From: Asticcacaulis solisilvae
GTDB taxonomy: Bacteria > Pseudomonadota > Alphaproteobacteria > Caulobacterales > Caulobacteraceae
NCBI RefSeq assembly: GCF_017875235.1
Contig: NZ_JAGGMI010000004.1
Span: 285,216-349,215 of the forward strand
Direction of reading: 5' to 3'
Length of the DNA: 64,000 nt
Under the pieces are notes generated by a model. It ran no database searches. It saw only the letters and a list, made by a program, of their open reading frames with translations, and was not told the origin of the DNA. Every line of letters starts with the position of its first letter. Position 1 is the stretch's first letter. Below, piece after piece: positions 36,843-48,179 of the stretch. The translations under genes were made by a program, and so were the position numbers.

Positions 36843-39686
36843 TTAGTGCGCCTCGTCCCAGTTCATTGCGGCATTGGCTTCGACGACCAGAGGCACGCTG
36901 AAATCGACCGCGGGCACAGATGCCTGCGACATCACGTCCTTGATCAGCGGCATGACCGCTTCGACCTCGGCGTCGGGCGCTTCGAAGATCAGTTCGTCGT
37001 GGACCTGAAGCAGCATCTTGGTCGTAAAACCGGCCTTTGTCAGGGCATCCGGCATGCGCATCATGGCGCGGCGGATGATGTCGGCGGCGGTGCCCTGGAT
37101 CGGCGCATTGATTGCGGCGCGTTCAGCAAACGACCGCAGCGCGCCCTTGCCGTTGATTTCCGGGATGTGGATCTTGCGGCCAAACAGCGTCATCACGAAG
37201 CCGTTGGCGCGGACATAGTCGCGAGCACCGTCCATATAGGCCTTGATGCCAGGGAAGCGGTCGAAATAGGTCTCGATATAGCGCCCCGCCTCGCCGCGCT
37301 CGATGCCCAGTTGATTCGATAGACCGAAGGCCGAGATACCGTAGATGATGCCGAAGTTGATCGCCTTGGCGCGGCGGCGGATTTCCGAAGTCATTTCCGC
37401 CATCGGCACATTGAACATTTCCGACGCCGTCATGGCGTGGATGTCGTCGCCGCGCGTAAAGGCCTCCTTCAACTGAGGAATATCGCCGATGTGGGCCAGG
37501 ATGCGCAGTTCGATCTGCGAATAGTCTGCGCTGATCAGCTTGTGCCCCGGCTTGGCGACAAACGCCGCGCGAATCTTGCGGCCTTCGGCGGTGCGGATCG
37601 GGATGTTCTGCAGGTTCGGCTCGTTGGACGACAGGCGCCCGGTCGGCGTCGCCGCCAGGTGGAAGCTGGTGTGGATGCGGCGCGTTTCCGGATCGGCATA
37701 TTCGACCAGGTTATCGGTATAGGTGCCCTTGAGCTTGGACATCTGGCGATAGTCCAGCACCAGCTTGGCCAGCGGCACGCCTTGTTCGGCCAGGTCTTCC
37801 AGTACCTTGACGTCGGTGGCCCATTGGCCAGACGCCGTCTTCTTGCCTCCGGACAGCTTCATCTCATCGAAGAAGATCTGGCCCAGCTGCTGCGGACTGC
37901 CGATATTGAATGGCCGGCCCAGCAGGGCGTGCGCCTCCTGCTCGATGGCGTTCATGCGCGAGCCGAAATCCTGGCTGAGATTGCGCAGGATGTCCGGGTC
38001 GATGCGAATGCCGTTGAGTTCCATCTCGGACAGGACGGCAGGCATGTTGCGTTCCAGCGTCTCATAGACCGTCGTCATGCGCTCGCGCTGCAGGCGCGGC
38101 TTCAACAGGTTCCACAAGCGCAGCGTCACGTCGGCGTCTTCGGCGGCGTAGCGCGTCGCTTCCTTCAGATCGACGTGCTTGAAGCTCTTGGCCTTCTTGC
38201 CCGAGCCCGCGACGTCCTTGAACGTAATCGGCTTATGACCCAGATGCATTTCCGAGAGTTCGTCCATGCCGTGGCCATGCAGGCCGCCTTCGAGCACGTA
38301 GGAGATCAGCATGGTGTCATCGATCGGAGCCACCTTGATGCCGTAGCGGTGCAGGACGCTCAGGTCATACTTGATGTTCTGACCGACCTTCAGGATGTTG
38401 CGGTCTTCCAGCAGCGGCTTCAGCACGCGCAAGGCGTCGTCGAGCGGGATCTGCTTCAGCTCATCGCCGAAATCGAGGCCTTCAGGCGCGTGGCCGAGCG
38501 GGATGTAACAGGCGCAGTTGGGCGCGGTCGCCAGCGATACCCCGACCAGATTGGAGTGCGAGGCTGACAGGTCGTCGGTTTCGGTATCGACAGCGAGAAC
38601 CTGCGCGTGTATGGCGCGCGCCACCCAGGTTTCCAGCGCTTCGATGGTCTGGACGCACTCATAGGCGTCAAGATCGAAGGGCTGTTTGGCGGCGTCTTCG
38701 GCCGTGTGCTTGACGCCGTAAAGCGGCCGCAGGATCGGTGCAGTCGGGATTTGAGAGATCGCCGTCGAGCTTTCCAGCGCCGACAGGGTACCGCCGACGC
38801 GCTTGGCCAGGGTGGCGAATTCCATGGCGACCAGAAAGGCCGTCAGCGTCTCGGGCTCGGGTTGCTTCAGGATAAAGTCGTCCAACGGATGCGGATCAGG
38901 TGTATCGCAACGCAGGCGCACCAGTTCGCGCGACAACAGAATCTGGTCCTTGAAGTCGATCAGGGTCTGGCGGCGCTTCTCCTGCTTGATCTCGTGCGCG
39001 CGTTCCAAGATGCCGTCGAGATTGCCGTATTCGATCAACAACTGCGCGGCCGTCTTGACGCCAATGCCCGGCGCGCCCGGCACGTTGTCGGCCGAGTCGC
39101 CGATCAGGGCCTGGGCATCAACGACCAGTTCGGGCGGCACGCCGAACTTCTCGATGACCTCTTCGCGGCCGACGACCGTCGATTTGACGGGATCGAGCAT
39201 GGTCACGTCATCGTCGACCAGCTGCATAAGGTCCTTGTCCGACGAGACGATGGTGACCTTGAAGCCCTGGCCCTTGGCGATATGGGCATAGGTGCAGATC
39301 AGGTCGTCGGCCTCATAGCCCGGCAACTCGATCGCGGGCAGGCCAAAGGCGCGCGTCGCGTCGCGGATCAGCGGAAACTGCGGGATCAGGTCTTCGGGCG
39401 GAGGCGGACGGTGGGCCTTGTACTGATCGTACATGTCATTTCGGAAGGTGTGCGAACCGGCGTCGAAGATGACCGCCAGGTGCGACGGCGCCTCATCGCC
39501 GCGGTTCTCCTTGATCAGCTTATACAGCATGTTGCAGAAGCCGGAGATGGCGCCGACAGGCAGGCCGTCCGACTTGCGCGTCAAGGGCGGCAGGCCGTGA
39601 TAGGCGCGGAAGATATAGCCCGACCCGTCGATAAGAACGAGGCGCTTTGGCTTGCCATCGGTGGGTGCTGTCGAGGTATCGGGCAT
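36843..39686 (-). CDS. polA: DNA polymerase I
   Basis: Repair and Okazaki-fragment polymerase of about 947 aa. Order: 5'-3' exonuclease (about 10-290; LVLIDGSGYIFRAYHGLPPL, GYEADDLI, GDSADNVPGAPGIG); 3'-5' exonuclease with intact motifs (AVDTETDD, GQNIKYDLSVLHRYG, YAAEDADVTLRL); polymerase domain with DYSQIELRILAHIG, the O-helix region (RRRAKAINFGIIYGISAFGL) and QVHDELIFE. The proofreading residues appear present, unlike some alphaproteobacterial relatives. ATG at 39686 (MPDTST) is chosen because the domain begins shortly after; an in-frame opening to 39827 adds only non-conserved residues. Confidence 0.95.
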   Translation of the reverse strand: MPDTSTAPTDGKPKRLVLIDGSGYIFRAYHGLPPLTRKSDGLPVGAISGFCNMLYKLIKENRGDEAPSHLAVIFDAGSHTFRNDMYDQYKAHRPPPPEDLIPQFPLIRDATRAFGLPAIELPGYEADDLICTYAHIAKGQGFKVTIVSSDKDLMQLVDDDVTMLDPVKSTVVGREEVIEKFGVPPELVVDAQALIGDSADNVPGAPGIGVKTAAQLLIEYGNLDGILERAHEIKQEKRRQTLIDFKDQILLSRELVRLRCDTPDPHPLDDFILKQPEPETLTAFLVAMEFATLAKRVGGTLSALESSTAISQIPTAPILRPLYGVKHTAEDAAKQPFDLDAYECVQTIEALETWVARAIHAQVLAVDTETDDLSASHSNLVGVSLATAPNCACYIPLGHAPEGLDFGDELKQIPLDDALRVLKPLLEDRNILKVGQNIKYDLSVLHRYGIKVAPIDDTMLISYVLEGGLHGHGMDELSEMHLGHKPITFKDVAGSGKKAKSFKHVDLKEATRYAAEDADVTLRLWNLLKPRLQRERMTTVYETLERNMPAVLSEMELNGIRIDPDILRNLSQDFGSRMNAIEQEAHALLGRPFNIGSPQQLGQIFFDEMKLSGGKKTASGQWATDVKVLEDLAEQGVPLAKLVLDYRQMSKLKGTYTDNLVEYADPETRRIHTSFHLAATPTGRLSSNEPNLQNIPIRTAEGRKIRAAFVAKPGHKLISADYSQIELRILAHIGDIPQLKEAFTRGDDIHAMTASEMFNVPMAEMTSEIRRRAKAINFGIIYGISAFGLSNQLGIERGEAGRYIETYFDRFPGIKAYMDGARDYVRANGFVMTLFGRKIHIPEINGKGALRSFAERAAINAPIQGTAADIIRRAMMRMPDALTKAGFTTKMLLQVHDELIFEAPDAEVEAVMPLIKDVMSQASVPAVDFSVPLVVEANAAMNWDEAH

Positions 39687-39757
39687 GTGAGGAATCGTCT
39701 GCTTCTCAAAGGAACGGCTTTTACATAGAGCCATATCCTTCGAAGCGCCAGAACCTG

Positions 39758-40240
39758 TCAGCCGTATTGCGTCTTCCATGCGGATTTGCGTGCGGCGTAT
39801 TCCGGATCGGCCTCGGCCTTGCGCCAAAGCTCGTAAAAGATGCGCGCGCTTTCTGCCTTTACCGGATCGCCCGTGCCGCGTTCCTTTGGTGCGTAGTCTT
39901 TATCGCGATCGTATTTGCGGCCACCTTTATAATTGGCGTAGCGCCGGGCGCGCGTATAGCCCATCTGTAGGAACTTGCGCGCCATGTCGGCACCGACAAA
40001 GTCGTCGTCCTCCAGATAGTCATGGAACATGGCATAGAGAGTGTCTGCGGATGCTCGCGCGATTTCCGGCGTGCGAAAACGCCAGTGCGGTGTCATCTCG
40101 CTCTTGTACGGTTCGACGATCAGAACGCCCTGCTCACCCTTGCCGACGCGGTATGCCTCAGGTGTCTGACGATAATCGATGTTGGGCTTCCAGCCATAGG
40201 CGTCTTTGTCGAAGTTCAGATAGGACGGGCGCTCGGACAT
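39758..40240 (-). CDS. DUF4385 family protein
   Basis: 160 aa, hydrophilic, with the DUF4385 pattern: YLNFDKDAYGWKPNIDYRQT, EPYKSEMTPHWRFRTPEIA, DFVGADMARKFLQMGYTRAR and a Lys/Tyr-rich end (YKGGRKYDRDKD). Found in bacteria and phages; function unknown. Cytoplasmic. Stands alone between polA and the DUF2794 gene, both on the same strand. Confidence 0.8.
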   Translation of the reverse strand: MSERPSYLNFDKDAYGWKPNIDYRQTPEAYRVGKGEQGVLIVEPYKSEMTPHWRFRTPEIARASADTLYAMFHDYLEDDDFVGADMARKFLQMGYTRARRYANYKGGRKYDRDKDYAPKERGTGDPVKAESARIFYELWRKAEADPEYAARKSAWKTQYG

Positions 40241-40457
40241 GAGGGGCTGGGCATAAAAGAAGACCAGGATAACGTTGTGCTTTCAGCATCTAAGCCCTTT
40301 GAGAGCCGTAATACCCGCACATCCGTTTCCTGGCCGCTTCATTCCTACCGGGTGTCCCAAGATGGGGTCTTCGATAGTTCGGATAGAGTAGCGGAATGCC
40401 GGTAAATATGCAGCATGCTTGGATCAGCTAACGGTAAAGTCCGCGTAAGGACGAAAT

Positions 40458-40817
40458 CTAAACAACGTCGAACTTGGTCTTATCCAGCACCGCCAAAACG
40501 GGCGCCAGTTCGCGCCCGCGCTTAAGCACCATGCCCGACTGGTTATAGATAGCAAAGGCCCCCTGTTTGCGCGCCAGGGACGGGCGCTTTTCAATGCGAT
40601 AGAGTGGCGCTTCGGACGTGCGGCGGAAGATGCAGAAGGCGACCGCCTCATTGCCGCTGTCGATGGAGTAGTCGCGCCAATCGCCGGACGCCACCTTTCG
40701 TCCATACAGCCTCAGGATCAGTTCCAGCTCCTTGCGCTCGAAAAAGACCGGCCCCTTGACCGGCTGCGAATTCTGGTAGGCGCCACTGAAATCCTGAACG
40801 CTCATAGAGTTGGGCAT
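40458..40817 (-). CDS. DUF2794 family protein
   Basis: About 119 aa, alphaproteobacteria-specific family. Recognisable segments: FFERKELELILRLYGRKVAS, FRRTSEAPLYRIEKRPSLAR, and a C-terminal LKRGRELAPVLAVLDK. Role unknown. The start may be ATG at 40817 (GGGG upstream) or 40805 (MSVQDF). Upstream 215 bp back to DUF4385 holds nothing recognised. Confidence 0.82.
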   Translation of the reverse strand: MPNSMSVQDFSGAYQNSQPVKGPVFFERKELELILRLYGRKVASGDWRDYSIDSGNEAVAFCIFRRTSEAPLYRIEKRPSLARKQGAFAIYNQSGMVLKRGRELAPVLAVLDKTKFDVV

Positions 40818-41139
40818 CCCCAAGCAGACATGGAACTGGACAGAAGTAGGCCCCAATTACCGGAAACGTGCAAGTCACTTTCCTTTATGGGGATGAACAC
40901 AATCTTTATCGGCCAGTTATCTTATCACCCCAATATGACCTTATTTCCGCCCTTTCGCCGCCGCTTCGGGTCATCATATTCATAAGCGTCGGCCAAGGCG
41001 CTTTGCTCTGGTTCCTCCCCTGAACAGCCCCCCCAGCCCCCGGGAATCAGGTGAGGTGTTTTGGCCGGCGATGTTTCCTCCCTATTATTAAGACCCTGAC
41101 CGCCCTTGCCTTGTCGCAAGGGCTTCTTTTTTTTGGGGG
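40818..41139. other. 322-bp gap with no confident gene
   Basis: Contains an AT-rich stretch near 40860-40950 and a GC-rich palindromic centre near 41035. A minus-strand frame (to 40925) ends in the basic motif DPKRRRKGGNKVILG but lacks a convincing start. A hairpin plus T-run oriented for plus-strand transcription lies at the right end, though no plus-strand gene precedes it. Confidence 0.5.
41102..41134 (+). terminator. Plus-strand terminator-like hairpin with no known gene upstream
   Basis: GCCCTTG (41102-41108) pairs with CAAGGGC (41117-41123) and is followed by TTCTTTTTTTT. The nearest plus-strand gene upstream is far away, so it could end a small RNA transcribed from the 40818-41100 gap. 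Confidence 0.55.
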
Positions 41140-41784
41140 TCAGGCGCTCGCCGCCCACAGTCCTACGGCTGAACGGCGCATCGGCACGAAATACGACAGG
41201 GCTTCGACGCGTGCGATCCAGGCGTTGACGTGGCTGTAAGCCGACAGATCGACGCCGCCTTCGGGCGCATGGGCGATATAGGTATAGCAGGCGAAGTCGG
41301 CGATGGTTTCGCTTGAGCCCACCAACCAGTCCTGATCGGCCAGGTGCGAGTCCATGACTTTCAGGAGGTCATGCGCCAAGGTCTGAGGCACTGTGATGTC
41401 GCCGGGCGCCTTGAAGACGTTCATGCGCCGGGCGGTAGCGGCGCCGTAATTGATCGGGCCAGCAGCCTTGCCGAGCCAGGCGGTGATTTGCGCGGCCGCA
41501 GCCGGATCGCGCGGCAGGAAGAGGCCTTCGTCGTCATACTTCAGGCAGAGATAGACAAGGATGGCCCCCGAATCCCAGATGACCGTGCCGTCATCGTCGA
41601 TCACTGGCACCTGACCGAATGGGTTGAGCGTCATGAATTCGCTGGTCTTTTGCGCCTTGTTGGCCAAGTCGACGTCGATCCGTTCGAACGGCAGGTCGAG
41701 CGCGCGCAGCAGCAGTTCGACGCGGTGGGCGTGGCCCGACACCGGGAAGCTGTAGAAGACGATCGGCATTTCAGGTCTGGTCAT
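41140..41784 (-). CDS. Glutathione S-transferase family protein
   Basis: About 214 aa. The N-terminal thioredoxin-fold half includes FYSFPVSGHAHRVELLLRAL with a Ser at the glutathione-activating position, and VPVIDDDGTVIWDSGAILVY, the glutathione-binding cis-Pro region. The C-terminal helical half includes SETIADFACYTYIAHAPEGG. Substrate unknown. ATG at 41784 fits the family N-terminus; a longer frame to 41922 overlaps the upstream membrane-protein gene. Confidence 0.88.
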   Translation of the reverse strand: MTRPEMPIVFYSFPVSGHAHRVELLLRALDLPFERIDVDLANKAQKTSEFMTLNPFGQVPVIDDDGTVIWDSGAILVYLCLKYDDEGLFLPRDPAAAAQITAWLGKAAGPINYGAATARRMNVFKAPGDITVPQTLAHDLLKVMDSHLADQDWLVGSSETIADFACYTYIAHAPEGGVDLSAYSHVNAWIARVEALSYFVPMRRSAVGLWAASA

Positions 41785-41798
41785 GATGTTTTCCGAAT

Positions 41799-42065
41799 TT
41801 AACGCGTCAGAAACAGGAAGGTACGCACACCGGCATCGACAAGGACAAACAGGCCCGGCCCGAGCAGGGCCATGCTGATATAGCGCCACGCCGTGCCTTT
41901 GCGCACCAGATACGCGCCGCAACCTATCGCGATGACTGCCGCGATAGTGGCAGCATAGGACAGGGTGCGGTTCGCAGACAAGTCGGCGCCCGTCGCCAGG
42001 TTACACACGACGGCAAAGAAGGTGGCGACACCGCCAGCCATGGCTACGATCTGCGGACGCGTCAT
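41799..42065 (-). CDS. Small membrane protein, 88 aa, unknown
   Basis: Three hydrophobic segments (about 8-26, 38-55, 66-83) with few charges; an integral membrane protein of unknown role. ATG at 42065 (MTRPQ) is preferred because GGAG lies 8 nt upstream; that GGAG is part of an in-frame upstream ATG codon context at 42077. It precedes the GST gene by 14 nt and they are probably co-transcribed. Confidence 0.65.
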   Translation of the reverse strand: MTRPQIVAMAGGVATFFAVVCNLATGADLSANRTLSYAATIAAVIAIGCGAYLVRKGTAWRYISMALLGPGLFVLVDAGVRTFLFLTR

Positions 42066-42118
42066 GCTCAACTCCATGTATCGGGGTGCAGGGGTCCGTG
42101 ACCCCTGCGACTTATAAA

Positions 42119-42158
42119 GAAAAGGCCCCCCGTCACAAGACAGGGGGCCTTTTCTTTA
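42119..42158 (-). terminator. Intrinsic terminator of acnA
   Basis: A long stem joining GAAAAGGCCCCC (42119-42130) to GGGGGCCTTTTC (42143-42154), with T-rich flanks on both strands, 22 nt beyond the acnA stop; it may also stop opposing transcription. Confidence 0.85.
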
Positions 42159-42175
42159 TTCAATCGCGAGAACGC

Positions 42176-44881
<2,706 letters not shown>

Positions 44882-45074
44882 GAATGCGTGTCCTTTCCGC
44901 GTTCACCGCCGGCCGCCCCGATGGCGGCTGATATGTCCGGAGGGGGCGCGCTTGTAACGAAGGACGCACAGGGTCTCGACGTTGCGCTGCAACCTTTCCG
45001 TTGGCGGCAAATTGCCTTCTAAACTTCTTATTCCTTTTCGTCTATGAAGCCTTACGTTCGACGAGGTTATTTTT

Positions 45075-45716
45075 ATGGTTATGGAATTGCAGGTGGAGGG
45101 GCTGGCCTTGCGCAAAGGCTATAACCTGCTGATTTCCAATTTGTATTTCGCGCTGAAACCGGGTGAAGGCATGAGCCTGACCGGCGAAAATGGTGTCGGA
45201 AAGACCACGCTTTTGCGGACGCTGGCGGGGTTTTCGGCACCGTTCGCCGGGCGCATCGCCTTTGTTGAGAATGGTGCGCAGCTTGAGTCGGAGGATGTGC
45301 GGGCGCGAAACATTCACGTGCTGGGCCATCATGACGCCTTGTCGCCGTCGCGGACGGTGGCGCAGGAGCTGGCGTTCCAGGCGAAGTTCCTGGGCGGGGA
45401 GCCGGCGGCGGCCATTGCTGCCTTGCGATTAGAGACGCTGTTGGACCTTGAAACACGCTATCTGTCGGCAGGACAAAAGCGGCGTCTGTCGTGCGCGCGG
45501 TTATTGATGGCGAAGCGCGAACTGTGGTTGCTGGATGAGCCAATGGCGCCGCTGGATGCCGATCATCGGGCATTGCTGGCCAGATTGATGCAGGCGCATC
45601 TGGCCGAGGGCGGGATGCTAATCGCGGCTGTGCACGATCCCCTGCCGTTTCAGACGCGCGACCTGCGCCTTACCCGCCCCACTCGCGAACAACAGGAGGC
45701 GGCAATTGGTGTGTGA
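45075..45716 (+). CDS. ccmA: Cytochrome c biogenesis ATP-binding export protein CcmA
   Basis: ATPase of the CcmABCD heme-handling ABC complex that releases holo-CcmE. 213 aa. Walker A GENGVGKTT near residues 39-47, signature YLSAGQKRRLSCARLL, Walker B LWLLDEPMAPLD, H-loop VHDP. GAGG lies 8 nt upstream of the ATG. A 185-bp hairpin element separates it from ccmB, which is normally adjacent or overlapping. Confidence 0.93.
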   Translation: MVMELQVEGLALRKGYNLLISNLYFALKPGEGMSLTGENGVGKTTLLRTLAGFSAPFAGRIAFVENGAQLESEDVRARNIHVLGHHDALSPSRTVAQELAFQAKFLGGEPAAAIAALRLETLLDLETRYLSAGQKRRLSCARLLMAKRELWLLDEPMAPLDADHRALLARLMQAHLAEGGMLIAAVHDPLPFQTRDLRLTRPTREQQEAAIGV

Positions 45717-45731
45717 ACACGTATCGAGCCA

Positions 45732-45916
45732 CTTCGCCCTCCCCATTTATGGGGAGGGGGGACCGCCGAAGGCGGTGGGCGGGGCCTACCAGCGAAGCAC
45801 CAGGCTGTGTCGCTCATCAACAAAAATACGAACCGTATACGAGGCTGATAGAAAGAAGCCCCGCCCACCATTGGCTCCGCCAATGGTCCCCCCTCCCCGC
45901 AAGCAGGGAGGGCGAA
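45732..45916. repeat. Family B long-hairpin element (B1) between ccmA and ccmB
   Basis: Outer arms CTTCGCCCTCCC (from 45733) and GGGAGGGCGAAG (to 45916) are perfect complements. The interior carries GGTGGGCGGGGC complementary to GCCCCGCCCACC, plus small self-complementary pieces such as CCATTGGCTCCGCCAATGG. The whole can fold as one long hairpin around a roughly 70-bp AT-richer centre. Related elements lie at 55133, 58463 and 63451. Confidence 0.8.
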
Positions 45917-45950
45917 GAGGTACTTTCCCGCAAAACAACTTGAGGCAGGG

Positions 45951-46640
45951 GTGTCTCGCGTGACTCCTTCCCTTACCCAAGCTGCCTTCGCGCTGCTCAA
46001 ACGCGATCTTGGCCTGTCCCTGACGCGCAGCGGAGGGCCGCTGCTGGCGATCGGTTTCTACCTGACGCTGATGGCAATGATCCCGTTGAGCCTCGGGCCC
46101 GACCAGGCCGTGTTGAGCCGCATCGCCGCCGGATTGACCTGGCTGTGTCTCGCCCTGTCGAGCCTCTTGTCACTCGAACGCCTGTTCGAGCGTGACTATG
46201 AAGACGCCATGTTCGATGTTCTGCGATTGGGGCCATTGCCGCTGGGACTCATCGCGCTGTTGAAGTGCCTCAGCCAATGGCTCGGGACCGGCGTGATCCT
46301 GTCACTGCTGACGCCCGTGGTGATGATCATCCTCGGCGCGCCGGTCGATATGTCACTGATGGCGCTGACCTCGGCGCTGCTTGGCTCTTTAAGTTTCGCC
46401 CTGATCGGCGGCATGGGCGCCGCACTATCCCTTGGCACGCGCAAGGGCGGCGTCTTGATGGCGCTCCTGGTCCTGCCCTTCTATGTCCCGCCGGTGATCT
46501 TCGGCGCAGGCCTGATGCAGGCCATGCAAACCCAAAGCTCTCCCTGGCAAGCTCTGGCGTTTCTGGGCGCCTACGCTTTGTTCGCCCTCGCCCTCACCCC
46601 CGTCGCAATGGGCGCGGCCCTACGCAGTGCGCTGAACTGA
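45951..46640 (+). CDS. ccmB: Heme exporter permease CcmB
   Basis: Six-helix permease of the Ccm ABC complex, 229 aa. Typical features: AAFALLKRDLGLSLTRSGG at the start, LERLFERDYEDAMFDVLRLG after the second helix, and LLVLPFYVPPVIFGAG. GTG at 45951 (GAGG shortly upstream) or GTG at 45960 are both possible starts. Follows repeat B1 by 35 nt; ccmC follows after 40 nt. Confidence 0.9.
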   Translation: MSRVTPSLTQAAFALLKRDLGLSLTRSGGPLLAIGFYLTLMAMIPLSLGPDQAVLSRIAAGLTWLCLALSSLLSLERLFERDYEDAMFDVLRLGPLPLGLIALLKCLSQWLGTGVILSLLTPVVMIILGAPVDMSLMALTSALLGSLSFALIGGMGAALSLGTRKGGVLMALLVLPFYVPPVIFGAGLMQAMQTQSSPWQALAFLGAYALFALALTPVAMGAALRSALN

Positions 46641-46680
46641 CGCTCTTGCCGCAAGACCAATTCCGCCCTATGTCGCACTC

Positions 46681-47400
46681 ATGATCAACTGGCTGGCCAA
46701 CCCCGAGCGCTTCTCGTCCGTCGCACGACCCGTGCGGCCGTGGCTGGGCGCCGTCGCGGCAGCACTCCTCGTTTGGGGCCTGGCGCTCAGCTTCCTGTCG
46801 CCCGAGGACTACCAGCAGGGCGATACCGTCCGCATAATGTATATCCACGTACCGGCCGCCTGGATGGCAATGGCGGTTTACGGCATCATGGGTGTGGCCA
46901 GCTTCTTCGGTCTGATCTTCCGCCATGCGCTTGCCGATGCCGCCGCCAAGGCCATCGCGCCGATCGGTGCGGTCTTCACGGCGCTGGCGCTACTTACCGG
47001 CTCGCTGTGGGGCAAGCCGATGTGGGGCACCTGGTGGCAGTGGGACGGCCGCATGACCTCGGTGCTGGTGCTGTTCCTCTTCTACATCGGCTATATCGCG
47101 CTGCATGCCTCGATCGAGGACGAACAGCGCGCCGCCAAGTCGACCGCCATCCTGGCCTTGGTCGGCCTGATCAACCTGCCGGTTATCAAGTTCTCGGTCG
47201 AATGGTGGAACAGCCTGCACCAGGGCGCATCGATCTTCGTCAAGGGTGGGCCGACCATCGAAGCCTCGATGCGCTGGCCGTTGTACGTCATGGGACTGGC
47301 CTATCTGTTCCTGATGCTGTGGCTGTTCCTGATCCGGCTCGACTCGGAAATCCTCAATCGCAAATACCGCGCCTTGCGCGCCAGATTGGCTCTGAACTGA
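46681..47400 (+). CDS. ccmC: Heme-handling protein CcmC
   Basis: Binds heme and passes it to CcmE. 239 aa, six membrane helices. The tryptophan-rich heme motif WGTWWQWDGR is intact near residue 118. The periplasmic histidines that ligate heme are expected in IMYIHVPAAW and NSLHQGAS, both present. The stop overlaps the ccmD start (TGATG). Confidence 0.94.
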   Translation: MINWLANPERFSSVARPVRPWLGAVAAALLVWGLALSFLSPEDYQQGDTVRIMYIHVPAAWMAMAVYGIMGVASFFGLIFRHALADAAAKAIAPIGAVFTALALLTGSLWGKPMWGTWWQWDGRMTSVLVLFLFYIGYIALHASIEDEQRAAKSTAILALVGLINLPVIKFSVEWWNSLHQGASIFVKGGPTIEASMRWPLYVMGLAYLFLMLWLFLIRLDSEILNRKYRALRARLALN

Positions 47401-47567
47401 TGCATTTCGATCTGGATATGGGAAAGTATGTGTTCTTCGTCTGGGGCGCTTATGGCGCCTCGGCACTGGGGCTGATCGGGCTGGTCGTGCTGACCCTGCG
47501 TGCCCACGCCGAGCGCAAAAAGCAGCTGGCGGCGCTTCAGGCCGCGGTGACAGAGGCGAGACGGTGA
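47400..47567 (+). CDS. ccmD: Heme exporter small subunit CcmD
   Basis: 55-aa single-pass membrane protein that helps release holo-CcmE. Start ATG overlaps the ccmC TGA; the stop overlaps the GTG of ccmG. Sequence fits the family: aromatic N-terminus (MGKYVFFVWGAYGASAL), one helix, then a basic coiled tail (RAHAERKKQLAALQ). Confidence 0.85.
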   Translation: MHFDLDMGKYVFFVWGAYGASALGLIGLVVLTLRAHAERKKQLAALQAAVTEARR

Positions 47568-48103
47568 AACGCGTCCTGGCGTTCGTCCCGCTGATCGTGC
47601 TGGCCGGCCTGCTCGCCGTACTCGGCTGGTTCAACTTTCACAAAAAGCCAACCTACGAACCGCGCGAAATGATCGGCAAGTCGGTGCCGACGCAAGCCCT
47701 GGCCGATCTCGATGACGGCAGCCTGCAGGACCTGAAGACGCTGGCGGCAACGTATGACCGGCCCATCGTGGTCAACATCTTCGCTTCATGGTGCGCACCA
47801 TGCGTCGCCGAAAATCCCCAGCTTCTGGCGCTAAAGCAGAAGGGCGTGCCGATTATCGGCATCGCCTGGAAAGACCAGCCCCAGGACACGCGCAACTTCC
47901 TCAACCAGCACGAAAACCCGTACGTCCGGACGCTGAGCGATCCGGACGCGCGCATCGGCGTACAGATGGGGATTAGCGGCGTGCCCGAGACCTTTATCGT
48001 CATGCCGGACGGAACGATCACCGACAAGCTGGCCGGGCCGATCGTTCCGCAGGCGGTTGACAGCGTCTATCAGGCAGCCACCAAAGGCGGCAGGATCAAA
48101 TAA
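47564..48103 (+). CDS. ccmG: Thiol:disulfide interchange protein CcmG/DsbE
   Basis: Membrane-anchored periplasmic thioredoxin-like protein that keeps apocytochrome c cysteines reduced. 179 aa. One N-terminal helix (about 5-22), thioredoxin fold with active site ASWCAPCVAENP and the cis-Pro region GVPETFIVMPDG. GTG start overlaps the ccmD stop as GTGA. ccmE, ccmF and ccmH are not in this window. Confidence 0.93.
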   Translation: MKRVLAFVPLIVLAGLLAVLGWFNFHKKPTYEPREMIGKSVPTQALADLDDGSLQDLKTLAATYDRPIVVNIFASWCAPCVAENPQLLALKQKGVPIIGIAWKDQPQDTRNFLNQHENPYVRTLSDPDARIGVQMGISGVPETFIVMPDGTITDKLAGPIVPQAVDSVYQAATKGGRIK

Positions 48104-48107
48104 TCTG

Positions 48108-48178
48108 GGCGCATGATTTTACCGAAACAACGTTCGGCGAAGCCAAAACCGGTGACCACTTTTCGGATCATGCGCCGA
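48108..48178. repeat. Palindromic element (A11) between ccmG and exoD
   Basis: Terminal arms GGCGCATGAT and ATCATGCGCC, 10 bp, with an inner CCGAAAA/TTTTGG-type stem whose loop (minus strand GTGGTCACCGG) resembles the GTG...GG loop of family A. This sub-type looks like palindromes widespread in alphaproteobacterial genomes. It fills the convergent gap. Confidence 0.7.
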
Positions 48179-48179
48179 G

